From the NCBI GenBank assembly GCA_036501145.1, contig DASYAV010000003.1, forward strand, positions 24,705 to 88,704: a DNA stretch of 64,000 nucleotides, given 5' to 3'. The translations under genes and the position numbers were made by a program. Every line of letters begins with the position of its first letter. The first letter of the stretch is position 1. Source of the DNA: PALSA-505 sp036501145. GTDB taxonomy: Bacteria; Actinomycetota; Actinomycetes; Streptosporangiales; Streptosporangiaceae. Shown piece after piece: positions 26,090 to 35,277 of the stretch. The notes under the pieces are model-generated. The model saw nothing but the letters and a program-made list of their open reading frames with translations. It was not told the DNA's origin and did not search any database.

Positions 26090-26941
26090 ATGAGCGACGA
26101 CGCGTACGGCGCCACAGCGGCGAAGCGCAAGCTGTCACGTCGCCTGACCGAGATCCGTAAAGCCACCGATCACACTGCCAACCAGATCTGCGACATGCTC
26201 GACTGGGGCCGGGGCAAGGTGGGCCGGATGGAGGCCAACCAGTGGAAACGCCCGGAGACCAGCGACATCCGCGACCTGCTGCGCGTCTACGGCATCGAGG
26301 GCACGGAGCACGACGAGATCATGCACCTCGTCAGCCGGGCCAGGGTCCGGCCCTGGTGGCGTGACTACACCGACGTCTTCGAGAACGAGTTTCCCGGGTT
26401 CGAGAACGACGCGACCCGGATCCGGGTCTTCATGCCACTGGTGCTGCCCGGCCTGCTGTCCACGCGCGACTACGCCGAGGCGTACATGCGGACCGGCGCG
26501 AGGTCGCCGGCCTGGCGGCGCAAGGTGCTGGAGACCAGGCAACGCCGCCAGGAGGTGCTGGAACGCACCGACAGCACCGCGCCCCGGCTGGCCGCCGTGA
26601 TCACCGAGGCATCCCTGCTCTACCAGTGGGGCACCCGGGCTGAGCGGCGCGAGCAGGTCGAGCACCTTATCGAATTGGCCGGCCGGCCGAATATAGATCT
26701 GCATATCCAGCGGCTCGCCGACGGCCCGCCCACCGGCATCGTGTCGGCGGTGAACATCTTCGACCTGCCAGACGGTGAACCGAGCATCGTCTTCGCAGAA
26801 ACCGAGTACACGATCGAGGAGGTGGAAAGCACGCGGCAGGTTGACAGCTACATCGAAGGCTTCAGCAGAGCAAGAGACGGAGCTCTTGAACCAATAGACA
26901 CCGTGGCCTACCTCGGGCTACTCGCCGAACGACTGGAGTAA
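26090..26941 (+). CDS. XRE-family regulator with DUF5753 domain
   Basis: A 283-residue helix-turn-helix protein. The N-terminal XRE domain (about 10-75: LSRRLTEIRKATDHTANQICDMLDWGRGKVGRMEANQ) is followed by the actinobacterial DUF5753 domain (MPLVLPGLLSTRDYAEAYMRTGAR through SYIEGFSRARDGAL). Such proteins usually pair with a DUF397 gene, which here follows after 4 bases. In streptomycetes similar pairs (WhiJ/BldB-like group) modulate development and antibiotic production (family knowledge). ATG 26090 is fixed by AAGGAGG; the open frame upstream crosses the promoter and is not coding. Confidence 0.93.
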   Translation: MSDDAYGATAAKRKLSRRLTEIRKATDHTANQICDMLDWGRGKVGRMEANQWKRPETSDIRDLLRVYGIEGTEHDEIMHLVSRARVRPWWRDYTDVFENEFPGFENDATRIRVFMPLVLPGLLSTRDYAEAYMRTGARSPAWRRKVLETRQRRQEVLERTDSTAPRLAAVITEASLLYQWGTRAERREQVEHLIELAGRPNIDLHIQRLADGPPTGIVSAVNIFDLPDGEPSIVFAETEYTIEEVESTRQVDSYIEGFSRARDGALEPIDTVAYLGLLAERLE

Positions 26942-26945
26942 AACA

Positions 26946-27146
26946 ATGACTGACCTGTCTCAAGCCGCCTGGCGGAAGGCCAGCCGCAGCCAGAACAACG
27001 GTGGCTGCGTGGAGATCGCAGCCAACCTCCCGGAGGTCATCGCCGTCCGGGACAGCAAGCGCCCCGACGAGGGCGCGCACGTCGTTGAGCGCGACGTCTT
27101 CGCCGCGTTCGTGTCGGACGTGAAGTCCGGCCGCTACGACATCTGA
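26946..27146 (+). CDS. DUF397 domain protein
   Basis: A 66-residue DUF397 protein with the full family pattern: AAWRKASRSQNNGGCVEIAAN, then VIAVRDSKRPDEGAHVV, then FAAFVSDVKSGRYDI. It starts 4 bases after the XRE gene, so the two are co-translated. The pair works like a regulator with a small antagonist or cofactor, in a toxin-antitoxin-like arrangement proposed for some homologues. The operon ends at the double hairpin that follows. Confidence 0.93.
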   Translation: MTDLSQAAWRKASRSQNNGGCVEIAANLPEVIAVRDSKRPDEGAHVVERDVFAAFVSDVKSGRYDI

Positions 27147-27208
27147 CGGGGGCTTAGGCCCCGTTTACGCGGAAGGGTCCCACCGGGCTGCACCCCGGGG
27201 GACCCTTC
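27146..27208 (+). terminator. Double hairpin terminator after the XRE/DUF397 operon
   Basis: Two stem-loops lie directly after the DUF397 stop. The first has stem ACGGGG/CCCCGT at 27146-27164. The second has a 9-pair stem GAAGGGTCC/GGACCCTTC at 27172-27180 and 27200-27208, with a nested CCGGG/CCCGG. No long T-run follows, as is common in GC-rich actinobacteria. Confidence 0.75.
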
Positions 27209-27426
27209 TGCGTTCCTGCCTCATCTCAAAGGCGGCCTGTCTCAAGGGCCCGGCGGTCCACCGTCCGGTTTCTCGCCGTATATGTCACTTTACCCCTGGT
27301 TGCCCGCGTAACTAAGTGGGGCGCTTCCTCCGTAATGGTTAGATCCCTGTCACCCAACTGACCAGTAACAACACAAGGCGCGCGTGGGATTTCAGCAGAT
27401 GCCATTGCGCGGGCACCTCAAGACTC

Positions 27427-27447
27427 ATAATCTGTGTTTCACAGATC
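27427..27447 (+). promoter_or_regulatory. ATCTGTGTTTCACAGAT palindrome at the ATPase promoter
   Basis: A perfect 7+3+7 palindrome at 27431-27447 directly follows a CATAAT -10-like hexamer (27427-27432), so it would cover the transcription start. Its core TGTGTTTCACA has the same form, TGTGNNNCACA, as the palindrome at the XRE promoter 1.4 kb upstream. The remaining 27209-27426 stretch holds no recognisable gene. Confidence 0.6.
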
Positions 27448-27512
27448 AATGACTCGTGAAGGCTGAACATCATGTTTGCGTTGCACGTCATCGTCCCGCC
27501 GATGGCGAACTG

Positions 27513-28415
27513 ATGGCAGCGGTTCACGCCCGGGCCATCATGACAGCCAGCACGGCGGACACACGGGCCGGCGGCTGTCAGGCCTGGCCACTCCCCCTCG
27601 ACGCGACCTGCGCCGGCGCGGCCCGGCGGCTGTTCCGCGAGGTCGTGGCCGACCTGGGGCTGAACGGCGACATGGTGCACGACGGGGTCACCATGGTCAG
27701 CGAACTGGCCGCGAACACCCTGCACGCCCAGGGCAACGTGGAGTTCGACGGCAGCCGGCAACGGCCGATCACCGGATCGCCCGAGATGTGGTGCTACCTG
27801 CGCAGCTGCCCCACCGGTTACGAGCTGGTCTGCAAGATCTTCGACTCGCAGCGCGGCTGGAAGGCCGGCTCCCCGCCGGACCCGTCCCGGGTGACGCTGG
27901 AATCGCTGAACGGCCGCGGCCTGCGGGTGGTCTCCGAACTGTCGGACGGCCGGTGGGGCCACCACCTGACCCGCGCCCGGCTGGGCCGGTGGAAGGTGCA
28001 GGGCAAGGTCGTCTGGTTCGCGCTCCCGGTGGCGGCCGCGCGGGCCGCCGCCTACCTGGGCAGCCAGCAGATGAGCTCCTGCCAGGCGGCCAAGGAACTC
28101 GACGAGATGCTGTCCGGCCGCGGCATCGGCCGCAGGCTGGTGCGCTCCGAAGAGTCCGTGGCCGACATCGCGGTGCTGTCGGTGCGGTCCGACCTCACTG
28201 TGTGGTGCCGGTCTGGCACGTTGTCCTGGACGACGGGCGGCCGGGGTTACGAGCGGCGCCATTTCGCCGACATGACCGAGGCAGCGGAGCAGATCGTGCG
28301 GGCGCACGAGGAGCTGGACAGCCCGGCCGGGCTGCTGGACCTGGCACCGGCCGCCGGCACGGACGCCCCGGGTGAGGCTCCCGCCGAGGCGGACGGCACG
28401 CCGGGCCAGGACTGA
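27513..28415 (+). CDS. Anti-sigma-type ATP-binding protein (HATPase_c_2)
   Basis: About 300 residues with a histidine-kinase-like ATP-binding domain of the RsbW/SpoIIAB type. The N-box is seen as MVSELAANTLHA, and the G-rich lid as SLNGRGLRVVSELSDGRWGHHL. The C-terminal 150 residues are unassigned. Such proteins bind anti-anti-sigma or sigma factors, or in actinobacteria serve as conservon-like partners. Start uncertain. A 13-codon ORF (27473-27513, MFALHVIVPPMAN) with a GAAGG site ends TGATG over ATG 27513, suggesting coupled translation. GTG 27456 would extend the frame but has no ribosome site. Confidence 0.8.
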   Translation: MAAVHARAIMTASTADTRAGGCQAWPLPLDATCAGAARRLFREVVADLGLNGDMVHDGVTMVSELAANTLHAQGNVEFDGSRQRPITGSPEMWCYLRSCPTGYELVCKIFDSQRGWKAGSPPDPSRVTLESLNGRGLRVVSELSDGRWGHHLTRARLGRWKVQGKVVWFALPVAAARAAAYLGSQQMSSCQAAKELDEMLSGRGIGRRLVRSEESVADIAVLSVRSDLTVWCRSGTLSWTTGGRGYERRHFADMTEAAEQIVRAHEELDSPAGLLDLAPAAGTDAPGEAPAEADGTPGQD

Positions 28416-28473
28416 ATCCAGCGCGGCGCTCAGCGAGGGGCGCCGGTGGTGAGGGCGCAGCCGTCCAGGAAAA

Positions 28474-29715
28474 TCAGTGTGGGTCACCAGCGGCGAGTTC
28501 GCCTGCCTGCCAGACGGCGGCCACCAGCGGGACGCCCGGCCGGTAGGCCAGGTAGGCGTGTGACGGCGCGTCGAGCATCACCAGGTCGGCGCGGGCGCCG
28601 GCGCCCAGGTGGCCGACGTCGGCCCGGCGCAGCGCCCGGGCCCCGCCGGCGGTGGCCGACCAGACCGCTTCCGCGGTGGTCATCCGCATCTCGCGGACGG
28701 CGAGCGCGACGCACAGCGGCATGCTCGAGGTGAAGCAGGACCCGGGGTTGCAGTCGGTGGCCAGCGCGACCGTGACCCCCGCGCCGAGCAGGCGGCGCGC
28801 GTCCGGGTAGGGCTGCCGGGTGGAGAACTCGACGCCGGGCAGCAGCGTGGCCACCGTGTCCGAGGCGGCCAGCGCGTCCACGTCCTCGCTGGACAGGTGG
28901 GTGCAGTGGTCGGCGGACGCGGCGCCCGCGGCGACCGCCACGCGCACGCCAGGCCCCGGGCCGAGCTGGTTGGCGTGCACCCGGGGCAGCAGCCCGGCGG
29001 CCTTGCCCGCGGCGAGCACCGCGGTGGCCTCGTCCGCGCCGAACGCGCCGCGCTCGCAGAACACGTCCACCCACTTCGCGGACGGGGCGCAGGCCTCCAG
29101 CATCGGGCCGCAGACCAGATCCACGTAACGGGCGGCGTCCCCGTCGAACTCCGGCGGCACGATGTGCGCGCCCAGGTAGGTGACCTCCTCGGTGACCTCG
29201 GCGGCGAGGCCGAGGCTGCGCGCCTCGTCCGGCACGGTCAGCCCGTAGCCGGACTTGCACTCGAACGTGGTGGTGCCCTGGCGGAGCATCTCGGCGGCCA
29301 GTCGGCGCAGGCCGGCCCGCAGCTCCGGGTCGGTCGCCTGGCGGGTGGCGGCCACCGTCGACCTGATGCCACCGGCGCGGTAGGGCTGGCCGGCCATCCG
29401 GGCGGCGAACTCCGCGCCGCGCTCCCCCGCGAACACCAGGTGGGCGTGCGAGTCCACGAACCCGGGCAGCACCGCACGGCCGCGCGCGTCCACGATCCGG
29501 TCGGCGGCCGGCGCCCGGGAGGCCGGACCGGACCAGGCCACCCGCCCGCCGTCCAGGACCAGCGCCGCGTCCTCGATGACCGCGAACGGTCCCGGGCTGT
29601 GATGCTGGACGGGGGCGCCGCCGGGGGCGGGCGGGCCGGCGTCGGCGGGGGCCGGGCCGGCGTCGGCGGGCGCGTTGGTGACGAGCTCGCCGATGTTGGT
29701 GATCAGCGTGCTCAT
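28474..29715 (-). CDS. hutI: Imidazolonepropionase
   Basis: Metal-dependent amidohydrolase of the histidine utilisation pathway, 413 residues. It hydrolyses imidazolone-5-propionate to N-formimino-L-glutamate. VLPGFVDSHAHLVFAGERG carries the metal His pair (His90, His92). ECKSGYGL, VHANQLGPG, ADHCTHL and ATDCNPGSCF are the conserved motifs seen in HutI enzymes. An N-terminal insert with a duplicated PADAGP segment (residues 16-29) is unusual. GGAGATCC precedes the ATG at 29715. It lies 17 kb from hutF and hutU and faces the same way. Confidence 0.95.
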   Translation of the reverse strand: MSTLITNIGELVTNAPADAGPAPADAGPPAPGGAPVQHHSPGPFAVIEDAALVLDGGRVAWSGPASRAPAADRIVDARGRAVLPGFVDSHAHLVFAGERGAEFAARMAGQPYRAGGIRSTVAATRQATDPELRAGLRRLAAEMLRQGTTTFECKSGYGLTVPDEARSLGLAAEVTEEVTYLGAHIVPPEFDGDAARYVDLVCGPMLEACAPSAKWVDVFCERGAFGADEATAVLAAGKAAGLLPRVHANQLGPGPGVRVAVAAGAASADHCTHLSSEDVDALAASDTVATLLPGVEFSTRQPYPDARRLLGAGVTVALATDCNPGSCFTSSMPLCVALAVREMRMTTAEAVWSATAGGARALRRADVGHLGAGARADLVMLDAPSHAYLAYRPGVPLVAAVWQAGELAAGDPH

Positions 29716-29789
29716 GGCTGGATCTCCGCGAGGTGCACGCTTAGATCATTTCCGGTCGCCCGCCGGTCACGCCAGCCGACCCGCGGATC

Positions 29790-29837
29790 AGGCGGCTCGC
29801 GGGGCTCAGGCGGCTCGCGGGCTAAGGCGGCTCGCGG
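29790..29837. repeat. Three 13-base direct repeats, AGGCGGCTCGCGG
   Basis: AGGCGGCTCGCGG occurs at 29790-29802, 29808-29820 and 29825-29837, with a period of 17-18 bases. The array fills the gap between hutI and the SDR remnant and ends exactly at the SDR stop codon. Slippage in such an array may have helped the deletions nearby. Confidence 0.7.
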
Positions 29838-30133
<296 letters not shown>

Positions 30134-30981
30134 GAAGGCCGCCGGCAGCAGCGGGTCACGGCGGCGCGACTCGGCCACCGCGAACGCGGCCAGCAAGCCC
30201 AGCCCGGCAGCGATCGGGATCAGCACGGACGCCCTGGACCAGGCGTGCCCACCGGAGATCACCAGGCCGTAGCTGAGCAGCGTGATCCCGGCGGTGGCGA
30301 GCACCGCGCCGGGCGGGTCAAGTGCCGGGCGGCGGCGCGGCGGGCCGGTGGCCGGGAGCCAGCGGGGGGTCAGCAGCCGGGCGGTGAGGCTGACCAGCAC
30401 CGCGATGACGAACATCCAGCGCCAGGACACCCAGGTGGTGACCACGCCGGACAGCACGATCCCGGCGGTCGCGCCGAGCACGGACAGCCCGCCCCAGGTG
30501 GCCATGGCCCGGGCGTGCCGGCCCGGGTCGGGGAAGAGCCTGGGCAGCAGGGTCATGGCGGCGGGTGCGGTCAGTGCCGCACCGATGCCCTCGGTGAAGC
30601 GCGCCGCGATCAGGGTCGCGGTGTCCGGTGCCGCCGCCGCGACGGCCGAGCCGACGGCGAAGACGGCCAGCCCGGTGGTGAACAGTGGCCGCCCGCCGAA
30701 CCGGTCGGCCAGACGGCCGCCGAACAGCAGCAGGCCGCTGAAGGCCAGCCCGTAGGCCGCGCTGACCAGCACGAGGCCGGAGGTGCCGAGGCCGAACTCC
30801 CGGCCGATGGCCGGCAGCGGCACGGCGACCAGGGTGATCGTGAAGATCAGCGTGACCTGCACGGTGCCGAGCAGGGCGAAGGCGCGGCGTGTGGCCCGGC
30901 CGGGCGGGTCGGCGCCGCGGACTGGGCTGCCGCGGCCGGCGGGCCTCGTGGTAGTCACTGATCCTCTCCCCCGGGTGAGTT

Positions 30982-31003
30982 TTCAAGATCGATCGTTCTT
31001 GAA
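30982..31003. promoter_or_regulatory. 22-base palindrome upstream of the truncated MFS gene
   Basis: Arms TTCAAGA (30982-30988) and TCTTGAA (30997-31003) flank an inner CGATCG-like centre; 10 of the 11 base pairs of the dyad match. It lies 24 bases before the MFS start, where a TetR- or MarR-type repressor site is expected. No such regulator gene is adjacent, so its partner may have been lost. Confidence 0.7.
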
Positions 31004-31738
31004 TTAGGGCGAACTGCGGACCCACGCCGGGTCCGGCCTGCCCAGCACGCTGGTGGTTGCGGCGCCCAGCACGATCACCACGAAGGCCGCGGCGAGCGGG
31101 TAGAAGATCGGCGCGTGCAGCACCAGCGCGGCGCCGATGACGGCGCCGGCCAGCATGGTGGCCACGGCGACGAGCCTGCGCCCGGCCTTCGATCCCGGCC
31201 CGCCGGCCAGCTTGCTGTCGGCGGCGATGCCGGTGATCGTCAGGGTGAGCACGGTGGTGGTCAGGTCGGGCACCGCGAGCTTGCGGGCGGCGGCGTTCTG
31301 CAAGCCCATGGCCACGGCCAGGACCACGATGAGCGGGTAGCGGTAGCCGGCTGTCACCGGGCTGCCGCTCAGGCCGGCCAGGATGACACCCACCGCGAGG
31401 AAGACGGCCTGCAGCGCACCGGCCGAGGAGTGCAGCCGGCCGCGGTGGGCGGCGTACCTGGTGGCGATCCAGCCGCCGCCCAACGCGCCCGCCATGAACG
31501 AGACCAGCGCGGTGAGCGAGGCGGCGATCGAGAAGCCGGGCGCGCCGACCAGGGCGAAGCCGAGGAGCACGACGTTGCCGGTCATGTTGGCCACGAAGAC
31601 GTGCCCGAGCAGCAGGTAGCTGAACGCATCCACCAGGCCGGTGACCAGCGTCATGCTGAGCAGCACCCGGGGCAGCGGCCCGTGCTTGGCGTCCGGCTGC
31701 CAGATGGTGCCGCGGACGTCCGCCAGGAAAGCTGTCAT
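31004..31738 (-). CDS. DUF1275 (YoaK-type) membrane protein
   Basis: A 244-residue membrane protein with about six helices. LLSMTLVTGLVDAFSYLLLGHVFVANMTGNVVLLGFAL is the signature of DUF1275 proteins, and MGLQNAAARKLAVPDLTTTVLTLTITGIA is the second conserved block. Function of the family is unknown. ATG 31738 follows GGAGCAGATGCG. The stop abuts the palindrome of the next gene, so they may be separate transcripts. Confidence 0.88.
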   Translation of the reverse strand: MTAFLADVRGTIWQPDAKHGPLPRVLLSMTLVTGLVDAFSYLLLGHVFVANMTGNVVLLGFALVGAPGFSIAASLTALVSFMAGALGGGWIATRYAAHRGRLHSSAGALQAVFLAVGVILAGLSGSPVTAGYRYPLIVVLAVAMGLQNAAARKLAVPDLTTTVLTLTITGIAADSKLAGGPGSKAGRRLVAVATMLAGAVIGAALVLHAPIFYPLAAAFVVIVLGAATTSVLGRPDPAWVRSSP

Positions 31739-31762
31739 CGCATCTGCTCCGGGGTGCGGGAC

Positions 31763-33265
31763 TTACGGGTGGTGCGTCAGCCCGCCCGCCCAGCCGTCGG
31801 GATCCGGCTGTGCCGCGGCGGGCGCGCCCGGTGGGTAGGGCTCGCGGGTGAACACGAACGTGCCCACATCAAGGTGATCGACCGTGCCGTCGGCCCGGCG
31901 CACCAGACGGAGTGTCTCGCCCGCGTAGTAGTTGTCCAGCGCGGTCCAGGTGCCGTCGGCCTCGGGCCGGTAGCGGGACAGCCGGCCCCGGCTGCCGGCG
32001 GGCGACAGGTCCAGCATGCGGTCGGGCAGCAGGCGGAGCGTGAACGGCCGCGGCCCCCAGTACCACAGGCCGGTCAGCTCGAGCAGGGCCTGGTCCACCT
32101 CGGGCAGCGGCTGCCACGGCGCGGGCAGCGACGGCTCGCGCTCGGCCACGATCTTGATCAGGTCTCCGGCGATCGCATTGGGGTTGGCTCCGGCGGTGAC
32201 GTTGGCGAACGCGACGGCGGCGAGGCGATCCTGTGGGCTCGCCACCACTGAGGAGACGAAGCCGGGCATCGAGCCTGAGTGGCCGTGCAGCGTCCGGCCG
32301 TCCGCGCGGAACAGCTGGATGCCGAGGCCGTACCCTCCGGTCCATTTCTCGTCCTCCGGCGCGGAGGCGGGGGTGCGCATCTCGGCCAGCGTGCCGTCGG
32401 CCAGCACCCGGCTGTCGCCGTCGAGCAGGAACGCGGCCAGCCGCCCCATGTCCCTCGTGGTCGACCAGTACTGGCCGGCCGGGGCCATCCGGCGGGTGTG
32501 CGGGAACGGCTCGGGCTGAAGCACGTCCGCCCACGGGTGCACCGCCCAGCCGCGCTGGTACGGCTCCTCGGGATCGAGGGTGGTACGCGACATGCCGAGC
32601 GGCTCCAGCACCTCCCGCCGCACCGCTTCGCCCCACTCCTCGCCGCGCAGCTGGGTGATGAGGCCGCCGAGCAGCGCGTATCCAGGATTGGAGTAATGGA
32701 ACGTCCGCCCGGCCGGGTGCTTGTGCGGCCGCTCGGCGAAGATGTCGGCCAGCCCGGGCCGCAGTTCCCCGGGCGTGCGCTCCCACCAGGGGGCACTGGC
32801 CTCGGCGGCCAGCCCGCCGGTGTGTGACAGCAACTGGCCCACGGTCAGGTCGCCCACCTGGCCGACATCGAGCACGGCCGCCGCGTCGGCCGGATCCAGA
32901 CCGCCCGTGGCCTGGCCGCCGGTGGTCGCGCTGACCGCGGCTGGGCTGCCCGCCGGTGGGCGGTGCGCGGGTGGGCTCAGGTGTTTGCGCAGCGGGTCGG
33001 CGAGGTCCACTACACCCTCGTCGCGCAGCCGCATCACCATGATGGCGACGAGCGTCTTGCTGATAGAGCCGATGCGGTACTGGGTGTCGGCGTCAGGCTC
33101 GCGCCCGCCCGGTATGCTGCGCGAGCCGCACCAGGTCAGACGGCCATCGCGCACCACTCCGGCGGTAACCGAGGGCGCACGGCCGTCGGCCTGTCCTGTC
33201 GCCACGCGGCGCAGGAGCGCTCGGCGGGTTTCGGGGAGCAGTTCTTCACCAGGAGCAACCGACAT
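31763..33265 (-). CDS. Serine hydrolase, class C beta-lactamase/PBP4*-like
   Basis: A 500-residue protein of the beta-lactamase-like serine hydrolase fold. The active-site SISK is at 67-70, the YSN motif in FHYSNPGYALLG near residue 190, and HGHSGSMPG near 330 takes the place of the KTG box. A C-terminal beta-rich domain (about 380-500) follows. No signal peptide is seen, so it is probably cytoplasmic. Members include esterases, D-amino peptidases and PBP-like proteins rather than true resistance enzymes. 24 bases separate it from the DUF1275 gene downstream. Confidence 0.88.
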   Translation of the reverse strand: MSVAPGEELLPETRRALLRRVATGQADGRAPSVTAGVVRDGRLTWCGSRSIPGGREPDADTQYRIGSISKTLVAIMVMRLRDEGVVDLADPLRKHLSPPAHRPPAGSPAAVSATTGGQATGGLDPADAAAVLDVGQVGDLTVGQLLSHTGGLAAEASAPWWERTPGELRPGLADIFAERPHKHPAGRTFHYSNPGYALLGGLITQLRGEEWGEAVRREVLEPLGMSRTTLDPEEPYQRGWAVHPWADVLQPEPFPHTRRMAPAGQYWSTTRDMGRLAAFLLDGDSRVLADGTLAEMRTPASAPEDEKWTGGYGLGIQLFRADGRTLHGHSGSMPGFVSSVVASPQDRLAAVAFANVTAGANPNAIAGDLIKIVAEREPSLPAPWQPLPEVDQALLELTGLWYWGPRPFTLRLLPDRMLDLSPAGSRGRLSRYRPEADGTWTALDNYYAGETLRLVRRADGTVDHLDVGTFVFTREPYPPGAPAAAQPDPDGWAGGLTHHP

Positions 33266-33317
33266 GGCGCAACCCTAGTGTGTTCCGCCGGCGCGGGACG
33301 CGGGGCTGGGCGCGAGG

Positions 33318-33791
33318 TTAAAGGCCGCGGCGGTGCAGGGCGTAGCCGAGCGCGGAGATGGCCGGGATGACCGTGGCGGCCACCAGGTTGACCGGAACGC
33401 CCGCGATCCGTGGCAGATGCTCTGGCTCGTCCTCGACCGCGGTGCCGGGAACGGCCAGGGCTCCGAAGAACGGCAGCCAGGCGACGGCGGGCAGCAGCGC
33501 AGCCATCGCCACGGCCAGGTCGCGCACGGCCGCTGGCTGGCGGTCCACTGACGGGCTGTCCACCGGCTGGCTGTCCACTGGCGGGCTTTCCGCTAGCTGG
33601 GCGGGCCGCCACAGCAGCCACAGGGCAAGAAGCTGAGTGCCGGTCACGGTGCCCCACCCGGCGGCGTTATGGAAGCGGGCGTGCGGCGTCCATTCGTCGT
33701 TGAGGATGTGCGTGCTGTTGATGTCGGCACGTCCCGTGCCGACGATCGTGCCCACCGCTGCCCCGGTCAGTATCAGCCGGCTGATTCGCAT
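33318..33791 (-). CDS. Four-helix membrane protein, DUF6640-like
   Basis: A 157-residue membrane protein. A first helix is followed by ADINSTHILNDEWTPHARFHNA, a motif I associate with DUF6640-type proteins (from memory, moderate confidence). Three further hydrophobic segments follow. A short PVDSQ/PVDSP/SVDRQ repeat (residues about 72-86) sits in the central loop and is encoded by a small direct repeat around 33540-33590. ATG 33791 is preferred over the longer Arg-rich upstream frame. Function unknown. Confidence 0.65.
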   Translation of the reverse strand: MRISRLILTGAAVGTIVGTGRADINSTHILNDEWTPHARFHNAAGWGTVTGTQLLALWLLWRPAQLAESPPVDSQPVDSPSVDRQPAAVRDLAVAMAALLPAVAWLPFFGALAVPGTAVEDEPEHLPRIAGVPVNLVAATVIPAISALGYALHRRGL

Positions 33792-33915
33792 GGCCACCCG
33801 CCTTTCCCTGTCCGCTCTGTCCACTCTTCTGTCCACTCAGTCCGCTCGCTCAAGCTTGCCCGTGCGGGCGGCCGGGCCTCAAGACCGGATGATCGTGTGG
33901 CTGACGACAGATGGG

Positions 33916-34618
33916 CTAATGGGCGCCCGCCAGGACCTGATGCAGCTTGGCGGCGAAGGCGTCCGGCTCCCCCATCGCACCGTATTCGCCGCCGAGGAAA
34001 CCGTCGTGACTGCCGGGGAAGATGACGGGGTCGATGCCGAGCCGGGCGGCGACGGCCGTGACCGCACGGCCGGTGATCAGGTCACGGGATTTGATCCCGC
34101 CGGCGATGACGATGCGGGTGGACGCCGCGCGGAGTGCGTCGAAGTCGTGATGGTAGTGGGTGCAGGTGATCTGGTTCTGCCCGACAAGCGGGTCATCCCG
34201 TGAGCCGTCGTCGTCAGCCGGCAGCCCGAACGCGGCGGGTTCTGGAGCGGGCTGGTCGGCGAACCCGTCCGGAATCGGGCCGGCCAGGCTGATGAGCGCG
34301 ATGAATTTCGCCATCGCCGGGCCGAACCCGCTGAGCTGATAGGTCTGGTGAATGTCCTTGCTCGCCGCCAGCGCTGCCTCGCGGTCCGGCAGCTCCTGGA
34401 GGACGGGGGGCTCATGGGCCACGAGCGTGCGCACCTCCGCCGGGTGCTTGGCCACCAGGACCAGCCCGTTGACCGCGCCGCCGCTGTTGGCGAAGACGTC
34501 CACCGGGCCCGCGTCCACCGCCTGGATCAGCCGGTGCAGGTCGTCGGCGTGCTCGTCGGGTGTCGTAGTGCAGCACGGCATCTGGTGCGTCCAGAGTGTG
34601 TGTCTTCTGCTCGGTCAT
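33916..34618 (-). pseudogene. Alpha/beta hydrolase with internal deletion and frameshift
   Basis: The true N-terminus (MTEQKTHTLDAPDAVLHYD) starts at ATG 34618 with a GAGGGTCC leader. Near 34560 the frame jumps to TTPDEHADDLHRLIQAVD in another frame, and the rest of the hydrolase continues to 33916. What is missing is the segment with the oxyanion loop and first core strands. The nucleophile elbow (DVFANSGGAVNGL) and the late His (GSHDGFLGGEYG) remain. Internal ATG 34581 could give a 221-residue truncated product, but the fold would be incomplete. Confidence 0.75.
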
Positions 34619-35277
34619 GGACCCTCTTCCGATGAGTTCCTGCTATGCGCCGATACTGACCCGGCTGGCGGGTGAAAGTCATCGGAGGTACCGCCGCGGC
34701 AGCGGCGCCAGATCACAGCCGGCCTAGTTCGTGAACTGATCGGTAACTACGTCTGGGCACATATCTGCCGCTTGCGGTAAACCTCAGGACGCGGTTAAAG
34801 CGTCCCATTAGCAGAGGAATGTCAGTGGGAAGAATTGCTGCCCGTTGCCAACTGGCGTGCTCGTGCCGTAATTGCGCAGGGGCCGGTATGAACCGCCAGA
34901 TTATTACGGCCGGCGCGAGCGCCGGGGGGCTCTGCTGCTGGTCGGCGCGTTCGCTGGAGGCTATGCAGTCGCTCACGATCATGCCGTCACCAGGATGATC
35001 ACCAAGTAGGTCACACCACCTCCGGTCCCACGAACGCGGGTCGGGTGGCAATCCGGACCGCCCGGCCCTGGCCTGTTGTCAGGTCTCCGGCTCCCGCTGA
35101 TTCGTCGGCGCCTGCGGCTCCGGCAGGTACCGCCGTCGCATTTGCCTGCAAAGTGGAGCAATTAGGTAAGGGCAGCCACCCATCCTGAGGTTAGTGGTAG
35201 GGCGCGATGGGTCCGGTCAGGGTGCTCCTCGCGGCGGTGCCGGTTGGCCGGCAGAAATTACGCGCAGCTGCGCGGCT
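34619..35277. other. Non-coding stretch of about 650 bases
   Basis: No convincing gene. Base composition is visibly less GC-rich than the neighbours and codon bias is absent in all frames. A minus-strand frame of 112 codons (34713-35051) and a shorter one have random-looking products. A diffuse promoter for the downstream unknown gene probably lies near its right end. This may be the remains of deleted sequence. Confidence 0.5.

Noticed and set aside
31763..33265. True beta-lactamase resistance gene
   Set aside because: The SISK and YSN motifs are present, but there is no signal peptide and no proper KTG box; the C-terminal extra domain fits esterase/peptidase-type serine hydrolases better.
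33792..33860. CTGTCC short repeats as a regulatory element
   Set aside because: Only a few imperfect copies near the start of the membrane protein gene, with no regular spacing or symmetry.
34713..35051. Minus-strand open frame of 112 codons in the empty stretch
   Set aside because: No codon bias, no ribosome site and a random-looking product.
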